From Dipteris shenzhenensis (taxonomy: Eukaryota > Polypodiophyta > Polypodiopsida > Gleicheniales): a stretch of 64,000 nt of DNA. Numbering within the stretch: position 1 is the stretch's first letter; the number at the start of each line of letters is the position of its first letter. Positions 22,155-33,384 of the stretch are shown here, piece by piece. Location of the stretch: NCBI GenBank assembly GCA_047967505.1, contig CM106538.1; one strand, written 5' to 3'. Position numbers and translations under genes: made by a program. The notes under the pieces were generated by a model. The model was not told where the DNA came from, made no database searches, and saw nothing but the letters and a program-made list of their open reading frames with translations.

Positions 22155-22773
22155 AAAGAGCACACCTTACTACCCCCAAGGGAATGGACAAGCCGAATCC
22201 ACCAACAAAATTCTATGTATTGTCCTCACCAAGGTGGTAAAACCAAAGCGTTCTAATTGGGAAGAGAAACTAAATGCAGCCTTATGGGCATATAGAACCA
22301 CACTCAAGGTCAGTATAGGAAATACACCTTTTCAATTGGTGTACGGCTTGGAAGCTATGGTCCCATTGGAATTTGTAGTACAAGAATGTATGGGAGATCA
22401 TGCATCACTAAAAGAAAGAGTCTACCAATTAGAGAAGCATAAAAAGACTAGATTGGTTGCCTACCATGCCATGATAACATAAAAATGAAGAAGGAAGGCA
22501 TGGTTTGATAGAAACCTCAAAGACAAAGACATCAAGGAAGGTGACCTGGTTTTGCTGTACAATACCAAAGTCCATAAGGGCAAGCTCAAATTTCTAGGTC
22601 AAGGACCTTATAGAGTCAAAAAAATAAATCCCATTGGAGCTATGCAGCTAGAAACTCTGGATGGAGTCCAGTTCACAACAACAATAAACGGGAGCCGACT
22701 GAAGCGCTACCACATCAACATGCAAGCCATCCCCAACAATATTGAAGATTTGGGGGCCCCAAGTTTTCCATAG
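22096..22773 (+). pseudogene. Gypsy A integrase C-terminal half
   Basis: The 22096-22482 frame enters integrase at HRKSTPYYPQGNGQAEST, containing the conserved NGQAE with the third catalytic Glu, then ALWAYRTT and GNTPFQLVYG. TAA at 22480-22482 interrupts, but the same phase resumes: WFDRNLKDKDIKEGDLVLL, GPYRVKKI (the GPY/F module) and NGSRLKRY, to the TAG after SFP. The first two catalytic Asp residues and the HHCC domain are gone. Confidence 0.8.
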
Positions 22774-23597
22774 TTAGGACTAGATTGTATCACGAGCACT
22801 CACTAGCATATGTACGCCTTCGCACATATAGGTAGTTTTAATCAATTTCAACCTAGGGCTCAGAGGTGATGACTGGTCCTAGCTGCCCTATGATTCCCTT
22901 AGCAAATTAAGCATATAGGAGGAATGCCCACCTCACTAGTCATGCATAGCATTTCGAGCACCATGGATAAATTGCACAAATAAAAGCCCCAAGAGATACT
23001 TGTTTTCATCCACACACATGACACCCTCATCACAAAAAGAGTAAAATGCATTAGCCACTCACAAAAGAAACATGCACTCTTAGCACATGGCACTAAATTA
23101 GCAACTGTCAAACTGGGACCTGATTCATGTGTGCAATGCCAGGGTGAAGACAGCATTCTAATAAGATGGGAAAAAGGCCTACAACGCCATCGACAAAGTG
23201 ACACCATGCCAAACGGCCCAAGCCTCAACCTCAACAGCCCTCCTCAAATCACCAGCCTGAAGAAGGACACTACTATTACCAATCAAAGGCCAAATTATTT
23301 TGCGAGAGACAAAAAAACCATCAAAATAGGCCTATACAATACCAAAGACTACATGTAATCAAGCCAAGTTTGTTGCAAATTTTGGGAGCTCACAATGGGA
23401 AGCAAATATTAGACAAATGGAGTTAAACAACAAAAATTGCATACATAACAAAAGGAATGCACCGATAACCTACAAGGAAGTTACATGTGAACTCCTTTTT
23501 ACAAGTAAAAGCCATTATGGATAGCCAAACTTGGACACGTGGTGCTTCACCTACAAAGAAGATCAATACTAAATGCAAAATGGGTTTACAAAGTTAA
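22774..23597 (+). other. Element interior, no clear frame
   Basis: Sequence between the integrase tail and the next ORF. A 75-codon frame at 23131-23358 has no recognisable domain. It may be the 3' non-coding part of gypsy A. No polypurine tract or LTR was recognised with confidence. Confidence 0.3.
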
Positions 23598-24138
23598 AAT
23601 CAAAAGATTGAGTTGACTTGTGCAGCACAAGAAGAATATCCAAAGAAACATTTGGATGCAAGATTCTCTGAAATTCAGGATTTATTCCCACCTAGCACAA
23701 AGTCACAAAGCGGGGGAATATGCCATGATATGATTCTGGATCCCATATGCAAAGAGCCAGCTAAGTTTTTGGCTAACATTTTCAATCATACAGGAGTGAG
23801 AAAAAACTATATATCAGTAAAAAATCTTACACTCCTTGGTAGAGCAAAACTACAAGATTGGGCTCAACACATATCCTTAGTGCTAACCAATTATGTATCC
23901 ACTATACATAATGGTAAAAGCTACATTGCCCATCTATCGGCCATAATAATTGGGTTTGCAATAGAGTAAGAGGATGACACACCCCTCTCAACACAAGATA
24001 TAGAGGACTTTGAAACATTGATATTATCGCCGGAATGGGAATTAGAACCTCCACCTACTCTCAATGCAGATAGCATGGAAGGTCAACAATTCGAACAGAT
24101 TCCAGAGAATGACAATGTGGAACTCTACCACCTTTAGA
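23598..24138 (+). pseudogene. Unknown ORF downstream of gypsy A integrase
   Basis: An open frame follows a stop at 23595-23597, has no good ATG, and continues to TAG at 24136-24138 with a single internal TAA (23967-23969). It reads CAAQEEYPKKHLDARFSEIQ, then HDMILDPICKEPAKFLANIF, and ends in an acidic tail. About 175 residues in all. I do not recognise it. It sits where some plant gypsy elements carry an extra ORF after pol, but no transmembrane segment is evident, so an env-like role is not supported. Confidence 0.45.
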
Positions 24139-25326
24139 TAGTAGCTAGTGGTAGTGGAGCATAAAACAATGCTGTAAGAATAGTGTGTCATGTTGCTTGT
24201 CACCTGAAATGTAAAAGATCTATTTTAATCTCTCCCAGCTATAATGTCAAATATGAACCATGATGGTACATTAGTCCTGGTAGATGGGATCTGACCATTG
24301 TACAAAAAGGCTATCACATTTTCCCTCCCACCCCAAAGTCTCCTCTTTAGGGGTCAACGTCCATGTGCTAATTTTAAAAAGCACTGTGACACTCTTGCTA
24401 GCACTAGACTTGATAGGCAATTGATTGTTTCAACCCTAATACGGTGAGGTGGAGACAACTTAACTCAATAGGTAACTCCTATGATAGTCATAGGAGTTTG
24501 CTAACAACTATGGTAATGCATGTAGCAAATTTAATAGTTTTTCCTCATCATCTTTACTTCAGGCAATAGATACCTCTTTTCTTAATGGTTGGGAGTAGTG
24601 GAGAGAGAATTGGGGGGTTTATCTGTCATCAATCAATAGTAAATTGCATTGCTTATTCACACCTAAGCCAATGCTTAGTATGTTCATCACCTTCTGTCCA
24701 TCAAATAGTAGTACCTTAAAAGCGATGTGTAGTTCATGTGAAAAGTGTGTTAGGAAATAAAAAATTACCAATCTTTAAGATGAGAAACTTTTCAGCAAAT
24801 ATGGATATGTGGTGGCATGTGATGGTATGTTTCAACTCTTTCAAGAACTCTTGTGAGTAAGACCAAGGTGTGGTGCATAAGCTTGTTGAGCACATGATTG
24901 AGATACACAAAAGGTTAAGTAAGGGATCATAAGTTGTAGATGGGAAGAAATCCAATAGATAATCATATCTATGTTGTGAGGGTTAGCTGAAGGATTTATG
25001 TTTGTAAGTGTACCATCTAAAGTCTCAACAATTTCCATTTGTCATGAGCACCTATTTTGCTTAAGTTATATAAAAGTGCAAAGTGATAATGGATTCAATT
25101 AAAAGAACATGCAAGCTTCATATTTATTGAAGAATGGAGCACAATGAAGAAATCTAGAAGGCAAGGGGCCATAATTATTACAAGCACAACCCAAAAGCAC
25201 AATTTCATGTTGGCATGTGTGCATGTATAGCTCTAGGGCATTGTTGTAGTAAAGGTAGGAGTCTGGCTACTACTCGATGAGAGGGGCTTCCCATCAAGCA
25301 TTCATATAGTAGTATTGCATCAGCCT
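24139..25326. other. No recognised gene
   Basis: AT-rich sequence with scattered short frames on the - strand, none with a domain. Could be the rest of the element or intergenic DNA. Confidence 0.35.
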
Positions 25327-25830
25327 TTATCCGTATGAGATTTGCATGCACTGACAGACATAACACATTCTTCTCATCTTCATCCATATGCTGGCATAAA
25401 TCTCGAGAGTCTTGGTGCTTACTCGTCTAGTCCAATCAAGACTAGATACTGCATGTAACATTTTGATTTGCAAGTGTTTCCAAAGCATGTGTATTCTTCC
25501 TTCAAGGCGATCTCCTTGGAGGATTGCAACAAGCTCTTGGTATAATGTAGTGATGCCTTGTAGCAGAAGATCTTGTGCTGACCTCTCCGCATTGTCATCG
25601 ACTTGACCTAGTAGTTGAATTTCCAACTTGGAAATTATTGCCTTTTGATTTTGCCATTCCATGCACTTGTCTTTGTACTTACCCAATGTGGAGGTGTATG
25701 CAAGCTTTAGACTATTGAATTGTTGAGTTGCTTTTGGATGCCTTGGAAATTGATCATTAAGCATGCGGAGTCCACGTTTTGAGGCATGAGATACACCACA
25801 TGCAGATTGTCTTGTTGAGTCCGATTATGC
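25327..25830 (-). pseudogene. Unknown helical ORF on the - strand
   Basis: A - strand frame open for about 165 codons, from near 25830 (RQSACGVSHASKRGLRML) to a stop at 25327. It includes KYKDKCMEWQNQKAIISKLE and DLLLQGITTLYQELVAIL. The composition is helical and coiled-coil-like. No family is recognised. It may be a gag-like or coiled-coil ORF of a retroelement; it has no start or regulatory signal that I can see. Confidence 0.35.
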
Positions 25831-26439
25831 AATGGCACCCACGTTTTGAGGCATCTCAGGTTCTATTTTCAGTAGTTGTCATTGCCATAGAACCATGATT
25901 TCTTGAGCATACCTTATGCAGATCACTCTAGTTGTAGTTTGAGCCATGTACGCTCATTCTGGTGTGCATTGGGTTGCAATGGATGATTTATAGGCCATTT
26001 GGATGCATTGTGATCCTTATTAGATGCCCTGATAGGCCCAGATTACCTTGTGGGATGCTATTTTTTATGGATACTTTGCACATGGATGCTATTTTATGCT
26101 GAGGGATAGCTTTAACACATTGCAGGTGATGCACTGATAGTGTTATGCTCTCTTGGATGAGATATTGTTGATGCATATGCCCATGGACGGTGTTTATGCT
26201 TGAGCCATTTGGCACTTATTGGCATTTTGGATTGCCATTGCAGTTGGCATTTTCTTTTGGGCTAGATTTGCTCATATGGATGCATAGTACATGCACATGA
26301 GTCAACTGTATCTTTTGATGCTTTGAGATTTGAGTTTTGGTAATATTTCACTCTATTCTGGCATACACATGTGCACCTGGTATTTGGTGTGATTCTCTCT
26401 TGTAGGCACTAGCATTTGGGATTTTGCTCTATTTGCATC
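25831..26439. other. No gene; upstream of copia A
   Basis: Repetitive GATGC- and GGCAT-rich words and two copies of CACGTTTTGAGGCAT near 25770 and 25840. TGGTATTTGGTGTG near 26378 resembles a decayed tRNA-Met primer-binding site, which would place a 5' LTR just before it. No sequence here matches the 3' LTR at 30294. Confidence 0.35.
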
Positions 26440-27291
26440 ATGGCATCCTCTTCCATGTCTGAAAAGGAGTTTTTCAGCATTAAAAAGTTGATGGGACAAA
26501 CTTTTCTTTGTGGAAATAACACATAAGGGATGTGCTTATTCAAAAGAAGTAGATAAAACCCTTGCAAGGGATTGCAGCTAAGCCTATAGCTATGTCCACA
26601 GATGAATGGAATGAGCTGGATGCATTGGCAAAGTCTACCATTAGACTTCATCTTGGGGAGACAGTTTATTTCACAGTAGTCACTGAAAAGACTACGGAAG
26701 CTTTATGGAAAAAGCTGTGTGCTACATATGAGAAAGAGACTTCCTCAAACAAAGTCTATCTCACGAAGAGATTGTTTGAGTTCCACATGAAGGAGGGACT
26801 ATTCATAGCTTTGCACTTGAATGAATTCAATATCATTTTCAATCGGATTCAAACTCAAAAGCTCAATTTTGATGCAGAAATGAGGGCAATATTTCTCTTA
26901 TGCTCATTACCATCCTCATGGGATACTTTCCATACTACTATCAGTAACTTTGCACCTGGTGGAGTACTGAACTTTGCAAAGGGGCAGATCACAATCCAGG
27001 GGAAAGTTTCAAGAAAGAGGGAAGTCCCGTAGCAAGTCCAGGGTACAGAACATCGAGTGTCACTATTGTGGCAAGAAGGGCCACATGAAAAAGGATTGCT
27101 ATAAGCTTAAAAGAGAGAAAAAGGATAAGAAAAAGAATGCAAATTGGGGTGCAAATCAGAAGGAAGAGAGTCCAAGGGAGGACAAAGGAAAAGTGAAGAT
27201 TGAGGAGATCAATGCAGTCACACATGATAGTAACAATGACATTCTCTTCATGTCTAGTTTATCTGCAGGAGTTGCTTACCACTTCAGATGA
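26440..27291 (+). pseudogene. Copia A gag with CCHC zinc knuckle
   Basis: The start MASSSMSEKEFFSIKKLMGQ is followed by a break near 26525. From 26562 the frame reads STIRLHLGETVYFTVV, ALWKKLCATYEKET, KVYLTKRLFEFHMKEG and LLCSLPSSWDTF, the UBN2/gag signature of copia. A shift near 27000 moves to a basic stretch and CHYCGKKGHMKKDC at 27058-27099, a complete CX2CX4HX4C knuckle. Confidence 0.85.
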
Positions 27292-27470
27292 TGCATATTC
27301 CCAGGATTGGATTTTGGATTGTGGTGCTTCATTCCATGTTACTCCCCATAGGGAATGGTTCTCCACTTATGACAATGGAAAGATAGGTTGTGTGCATCTT
27401 GGAAATGACTATGCATGTGACATAGTGGGAGTAGGTGACATAGAGTTTCAACGGGTCACCTAGATGATGT
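27260..27470 (+). pseudogene. Copia A protease
   Basis: SQDWILDCGASFHVTPHREW is the retropepsin active-site region; the usual D-S-G-A-S reads D-C-G-A-S, so the catalytic Asp remains. YACDIVGVGDIEF continues the fold until a stop at 27461-27463. Normally this cuts the polyprotein. Confidence 0.8.
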
Positions 27471-27522
27471 TGGTTTTCATACCATCTTTGGTTCTGGGAG
27501 TTGGAAAATTTAGAAGGGATAT

Positions 27523-28820
27523 ATGCTTTTGGCTAGGGGTGCCAAGTGTGGGACTTTGTATCCCTTACATGTATCAGGGGTGTTTGATCATGTTGTTGCA
27601 ATAACCGAGCAGCCAAGCACTTCTTTATGGCATTGCCGGTTGGGCCATATGAGCCAAAATGGGATGAAACTCTTATGCCATTTGGGTTATGTACCGCATT
27701 TAAGTTTCTCTGATTTTGAATTTTGTGAGCACTGTCTCTATGGGAAGCAGACTAAATTAGCCCATAAAAGAAAGAGTTTGAAAAGATTGATTTGGTGCAT
27801 TCAGACGTATGTGGTCCCATGCCTACATGATCATTAGGTGGGGATAAATACTATGTGACATTCATTGATGATGCAACTAGGAAAGTGTGGGTATTTCAGA
27901 AATGGCTGACCTTGGTTGAGAATCAGTTAGGTAGAATGCTTAAATGCCTATGGACTGAGAATGGTGGAGAGTATCTCTCTCATGACTTTCAGCATTTCTA
28001 TGATACATGTGGGATTAAGAGAGAGCTCACATCCCCTCTTATTCCAATTGAAGAAAAGATGAACCGTACCATTCAAGAAAGGTTGCAATGCATGCTTTCC
28101 AATGCAAGTCTTTCTGGTGGTTGTTGTGCTGAGGCAATGAAGACTGTAGTGCATGTGATCAATAGATCACCTAGTAAGAGTTTGGATGGTGGTATTCCTA
28201 AAGAGGCATGGAGTGGCAAGAAGCCCTCTTACTCTCATTTGCATTTATTTGGGTGTGAGGCATATGCACATGTGCCAAAAGAGCTTCGAAAGAAGCTAGA
28301 TCCTAAGTCTAGGAAATGCATCTTTCTGGGTTATGGTGAAAGTGGAGAGATGGGCTATTGTCTTTGGGATCCAGAGGCAAAGAAGATCATATGCAGCCAT
28401 AACATAGCCTTCAATAAGAAGAAGATGCATAAGGCACCCATGAGGGATGTGGAAATGAGAAGAGTCACTTTTCAGGATGTGAATCCACCTGCATATGTTG
28501 ATAGACAGCAAGTTGTCCATGCACCAAATGTGCAAGAAATGGTACCACCAAGTACTCCCACAAGTATACAATCAAGGGTAGATGATGGATCATCTATTAG
28601 TGGAAATGATGGGTCAAATGTGGCTGATATGCAAGTGGGACAGCAAGCTGAAATGCCCTTGAGAAGATCATCTAGAGTGTCTAGACCACTTGATAGGCTT
28701 GTTCTAGGGGTAGACTATGTGATGCTTACTGATTGCGAGGAGCCTTCTTGCTATAGAGATGCTATGATGCGCGAGGATCAACGCAAGTGGGAGTATGCTA
28801 TGCAATCAGAGATGAGTTAA
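27523..28820 (+). pseudogene. Copia A integrase
   Basis: The 27523-27837 frame is the GAG-pre-integrase zinc domain: SLWHCRLGHMSQNGMKLL, then CEHCLYGKQ. From 27855 the core reads TFIDDATRKVWV (Asp 1), LWTENGGEYLSHDF (Asp 2) and IEEKMNRTIQERLQ (Glu), so the DDE residues are present. Then HLFGCEAYAHVPKELRKKLD, FLGYGESGEMGYCLWDP and the Ser-rich linker RRSSRVSRPLDRL. A segment between Asp 1 and Asp 2 is shortened. The frame ends at TAA 28818-28820. Confidence 0.85.
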
Positions 28821-29442
28821 GACTTGGAACTGGTTTCTTTGCCACATGGAAAGAAAGCATTGCCATGTAAATGGGTCTACAAGATGGTCACAGGTGATGA
28901 TGTGCCTAGGTACAAGGCCCGTTTAGTCGCTATGAGATATTCTCTTCAGTTGTAAAGATGACCACACTTAGATGCATGCTTTGCCTAGTGGCAGCAGGGG
29001 AGACGGGCTTACCCAGATGGATGTCAAGACAACATTTTTGCATGGGGATTTGCATGAAGAAATTTACATGGTGTAGCCGGAAGGCTTTGAAGAAAAGGGC
29101 AAACAACATTTACTTTGAAAGCTAAAGAAGAGTCTCTATGGTCTTAATTAAGCACCTAGAGAATGGTATCCGAAGTTTGATGCTTTCATTCGGTCCCAGC
29201 ATTTTAGAAGGAGTGAAATTGATCACTACCTCTACACTAAAAGGGCTAAGGATAATAGCATGATACTCCTAGCACTATATGTGGATGATATGCTATTGGC
29301 TAGCAAGAATACTTATGAGCTAGATGCATTAAAGGCCAAGTTGCATGAGGCCTTTGATATGAAGGATTTGGAACTTGCAAGTCATATTCTTGGTATGCGC
29401 ATCACGCGTGATCGAAGTAGGAAACTCCTTTGGCTTTCATAG
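28821..29442 (+). pseudogene. Copia A reverse transcriptase, broken
   Basis: After the stop the RT reads in pieces: [26 protein letters not shown], then a deletion, then QMDVKTTFLHGDLHEEIYMV with TAG at 29074-29076, then PEGFEEKGKQ. From 29260 the frame LYVDDMLLASKN carries the catalytic YVDD, followed by FDMKDLELASHILGMRITRD. TAG at 29440-29442 sits where the family has Gln before KEY. Confidence 0.85.
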
Positions 29443-30240
29443 AAGGAGTATGTTACAAAAGTATTACAGTGTTTCAATATGGAGGGGGCGAAGGAAGTGA
29501 ATACTCCATTGCCTCCATATGTGAATTTGAGTCATATAGATAGTCCCAAATCAGATGAGGAGAGGGCCATGATGGCCAAGGTTCCTTATGCATTAGTGGT
29601 TGGGAGTCTTATGTATGCTATGATAGCTACTAGACCAGACATTGCATTTGCAATGGGAGTTGTTAGTAGCCGATATATGGTTAATCCAGGAAAGAGGCAT
29701 TGGGAGGTAGTTAATTGCACCATGAGGTACATGAAGGGTACCAAGGAGATGTGCATCTGCTTTGGTAGAGGAGACATGTGTGTACTTGGGTACACAGATT
29801 CAGACTATGCAAGGCATGTGGATAGTAGGAGATCCACTTCTGGTTATGTGTTCACCTTTGTAGGTGGTGCACTATCGTGGATGTCTTGCACACAAAAGTG
29901 TGTTGCTTTGTCTACCATAGAGGCTGAGTATGTTGCAGCCACAGAGGGTTGCAAGGAGGCTATATGGCTTGATTGGCTAGTGGGAGATTTGGGGATTCAT
30001 ACAAGTGTACCGACATTGCATAGTGATTCCATGAGTGCTATTCAACTAGCACAGAATCCGGTCTTTCATGCAAAGACTAAACACATTGAGGTCAGGTACC
30101 ATTTCATCAGGGAGGTACTTGAGGACAACTGCATAGAGCTTGTCAAGGTTCATACAGATGATAACCCTATAGATATGCTGACGAAGAGTCTACCTAGTCA
30201 GCGGTTTGTGTATTGTCATGTATTGATGGGCATTGGATAG
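29443..30240 (+). pseudogene. Copia A RT end and RNase H
   Basis: One long clean frame: KEYVTKVLQCFNMEGAKEVN, PYALVVGSLMYAMIATRPDI, then RNase H with YTDSDYARHVDSRRSTSGYV (first Asp), STIEAEYVAATEGCKEAIWL (Glu) and LHSDSMSAIQLAQNPVFHAK (second Asp), then FIREVLEDNCIELVKV and the end motif NPIDMLTKSLPSQRF. This is the best-kept part of the element; all catalytic acids are there. Confidence 0.9.
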
Positions 30241-30293
30241 TATGCTCATTGGTTGTTCTCCCTTAAAGGCACATTGTCCTTTAAGTGGGAGGT

Positions 30294-30480
30294 TGTGGCA
30301 GTTAAAGGTCACTGTGCCTTTACCCCAGTTATGTACAATACTCAAACACATATATAAATGAATGAAAAAGAAGATTAGGGTATTCTGCACCCACCAAAAA
30401 CTTGTGTGGCTCTATATTTCTCTCTCTCCCTTTTCCATTCCACTTCCATTGAGAGTACTCTCAAGTTTTCCTTAAGCCCA
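30294..30480 (+). repeat. Copia A 3' LTR (start sure, end not fixed)
   Basis: Begins TGTGGCAGTTAAAGG directly after the polypurine tract. TATATAAAT at 30351-30359 is a TATA-box candidate. The terminal CA was not fixed because no 5' LTR was found for comparison. Confidence 0.55.
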
Positions 30481-30619
30481 TTGGATGGTGCTTTTGAGTC
30501 AGCTCTTCAATGCTAGGAAGTTTATGACACAAATGGGATTGAGGAACCATTAGACTCCCTAGTATGAATAGTGAAGTAGGAAGGGTCCATCTTTTTTAGT
30601 GAAAGATTGAGTTCATTGT

Positions 30620-31140
30620 GTGTAGCTAGGTATGCCACCGTCTTGGTAATTAACTATGGTAACTAAGTGGACTCTATTGAGCATGCAATCCTCGTGATTA
30701 TGGTAAATAACTCTACACTATGGTGGCTAGTAATTATCTGCTAGCTCGACTGACGGAATCTTAGCCACCACAGACGTGGCTGCTGAGAGCCACCACCACC
30801 GGGCAATAATTATCATAAACATAAATCATGAAGACTAATCACCTTTAATTACTCATTACCATGCACTCTACTAAGCACTAAAGCCCAGTGACTGGTAATT
30901 AATTACACTCTACTGGTCATGCATGCAAGCCCGATGGTGGTAATAACTAGTAGGTGAGTAATTACAGGCCACTGTAGTGGTTGGTAAGTAACTACCCGCC
31001 CGGTGGAATCTTAGCTATTGCCACCATAGACGTGGTTGGTAATCTTAGATGCCACCACTTGTGGAAGATGGCAGTAATCACCACAAACATAAATCATGAA
31101 GCCTAATCACCTCTCATCACTCATTACCATACAAGGTAGT
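30620..31140. repeat. Tandem duplication, two diverged copies about 268 bp apart
   Basis: ATAAATCATGAAGACTAATC at 30821 recurs as ATAAATCATGAAGCCTAATC at 31089. GGAATCTTAGCCACCACAGA near 30757 recurs with an insertion near 31014, and the TAATTA/GGTAAT words in between repeat too. No coding content. Confidence 0.75.
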
Positions 31141-31424
31141 ACTCTCGCCTTGAATTAATCAAAATTCGAGCCAACCACCGCGATGGCTCTCACCTTGACA
31201 ATTTCTTATAGTCGGGCTACAAACTTATTAAGCCTTCTCTATTTTGTTCCTTTCATTGTTTCATCTTCTATCCCTCTCAACCATTTCTTTTTTACCTTGC
31301 ACTCAGACTTGCACTCAGACTACAAACTTAAGCATCCACTATTCCATTGCCTTCACTATTTTCTCTTCTATCCCTCTCAATCATTTCTCCCTTGCACTCT
31401 TCCTGCAAATTCTATCCCCTCTCA

Positions 31425-33075
31425 TAATGGATACCCTTGGACACACCGAGATCCAAAACGTGTCTGCACAATTTGAAAACTCCTCACATAATCTTTCCTT
31501 CCACCTTGCACAGCCCGGGAGCTCCTCACACAATATTTCCTCCCCCTTTGTAGCATAGTGCGAGAGCCTCTCCTCCACTGATTTGTGACATCTCGGAGCT
31601 CCTCGCACTCTCTTCAAAATCCCAATTTTGATGCTCTCAATAGCAACTTCACTAGGTTGGAACAGGAGGTGAATGTGAAGGAGGGACAAGTAGTTTGTCA
31701 AGGTCAGAATATTACCATCATTGAAAGCATGATTGAAAATTCCCTAGGCACTCCTAGAGATAATTTGCAAGCACACATCTTGGAGAAGCAATGAAAGAGA
31801 TAGCATATTCTAGATGTATACCCCAAAGCTCAAATTTATAAAGATGGTGGAGTCAAGTTTTTTAGCTTGCCAACAAACCTCTTGGATATGCTGAAGAAGA
31901 AAATGCACTTTTTTCTTGATACAAGAGGAACCGTGAAGTTCTGATAGGTTCCGATAGTAGTAGAGCAATTGAAAGGACATTAAGTCTCTTTCTCAATGCC
32001 AATCTCCAAGAGCATGATAACCAACTTGAAGAATTGTGTGAATGGCAAATTCAAATTGTCATCTCAAACCGCTAGAGTTGCAATGCACCTGATGGCATCT
32101 ACCCTGAAAGGGATTTATGAGCAATACGATAAGAAGATGTCTCAGAAGGTGACTTACCACCGCTGCAGAGTAAAGGCAATGCAACTTGAGAAAATTCTTA
32201 GGAAGGGTGCAGAAGCCAAGGTAGAGGAGGCAAAAGTGAGGGCCTTATAGGCACAAGAGCAAGCTGATGTCGCTGCAAAAGTGCTTGACATGGAAAGGCA
32301 TAGAAGAGAAGTAGTAAAGAAGCATATTAAGGAGCTCCAAGATAAGCTTAAAGACGTCAAAACAGATGGTGACATTGCAGAGAAGGAGCTAGCAATGATG
32401 CAAAAGCATCTTGAAGATTAGAGACCCAAAAAAGAGGCTCTTTACAAATAGCTCTCCAACATGCAGAATGCATTGAACCTTGAAAAAGACTAGATGATGG
32501 AGGAACTCAAAAGGGAGAATGCAGTAACTAGAGTAGTGATGTAGGAGCTGCGAGAGAGCTTCAAGGTCAGGAAGGATGGGGCAGAGAGCAGCCATAGTGG
32601 AGAAGACAATGAGGTAGCTTTCCAAGCTAGGAAGGATGCAAAGAGCAGCCACGGTGGAGCAAGTTACAGCAGCCACATTGGCATTGTTATCTAGAACCAC
32701 TTTTGCAGTTTCAAAGATTAAGCTACAAGACCCTACAACAAGATTACGATAGGGTTTTTCATGATCTTGCAATGCTTTCAAAAGTTTTGAAAAGCAGTCC
32801 GACGTCATGAGAGATTTACAAACTAGAGTGGAAGTCTTGGAAATAGCCAATGTTGATGCTATTGAGAAATTTAAGCAGCTTCAAGAGATGCTGAGGGAAT
32901 CAGATGAAGCTGTTACATGGAGTGAGCAAAGAGTGGAGGAAATGAAGGAGAAAATATGCAGCCTTAGGATGAGGGAGGAAGGAATCAAGAAGCAACTTCA
33001 TCATGTACAGAGCCAAACTATAGTATTGATGGCCGCAATAGTTAAATCGAATGCCTATGCTGTTATGCAGTAGGG
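31425..33075 (+). pseudogene. Decayed coiled-coil protein ORF of unknown family
   Basis: Pieces in order: ATG 31425 (MDTLGHTEIQNVS); after a shift NPNFDALNSNFTRLEQEV; a break; then a frame from 31996 (MPISKSMITNLKNC) that stays in phase to about 32691, interrupted only by five TAG codons at 32248, 32419, 32449, 32491 and 32542. It is Lys/Glu/Gln-rich coiled coil throughout (VVKKHIKELQDKLKDVKTDG, ENAVTRVVM). A last piece at 32807-33070 is again coiled coil. No catalytic motif. The composition suits a structural protein, perhaps the gag-side ORF of a retroelement. No family recognised. Confidence 0.55.
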
Positions 33076-33384
33076 TCCGAAATGCATGGTCTACCATATG
33101 CCCATCATAAATGACTGCATGATCTGATGGCCTACATGCTACCACCTTGTGCATGTTTTTTGCTTTGGGGTGTTTGTGCATGCAAGTGCAGTATGTACAG
33201 TATGTCATTGTCCATTGCCCAGGTCATGGACATATCAAATGTGCCTACCTTCTATGGGCATCTATGACAAGAAAGTAGATGTTGCAGCTCAATTTGCCAT
33301 TTGGGAAAAAATTGCAAAAGACAAGGAGCTTGAATTGAAGAAGGCCAAGCTCGAGCCTAACTTTGCAAAGAAAAAGAGCATGAA

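Larger units (their letters stand above)
20150..22790 (+). mobile_element. Ty3/gypsy element A: gag joined to integrase tail
   Basis: A non-autonomous gypsy remnant. A leader at 20150-20480 matches the leader of gypsy B (39140-39400). Then gag (20530-21162), a zinc-knuckle region (21513-22154) and the integrase C-terminal half (from about 22145 to 22773) follow directly. Protease, reverse transcriptase, RNase H and the integrase catalytic N-half are absent. LTRs were not identified by eye. Confidence 0.8.
26440..30480 (+). mobile_element. Ty1/copia element A, nearly full internal region
   Basis: Order gag, zinc knuckle, protease, integrase, RT, RNase H is that of copia. Gag opens at ATG 26440; RNase H ends at TAG 30238-30240. 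A polypurine tract (AAGTGGGAGGT, 30283-30293) leads into the 3' LTR, which starts TGTGGCAG at 30294. The 5' LTR was not found. The frame is broken by several stops and shifts, most severely across the integrase start (27460-27860) and the RT fingers (28820-29250). Confidence 0.9.

Noticed and set aside
26340-26440. Copia A 5' LTR and primer-binding site
   Set aside because: TGGTATTTGGTGTG is only weakly like a primer-binding site, and no match to the 3' LTR at 30294 was found upstream.
32248-32544. TAG codons as possible recoded (read-through) glutamine
   Set aside because: Neighbouring parts have frameshifts and other stops. Decay of CAG sites explains them without special decoding.
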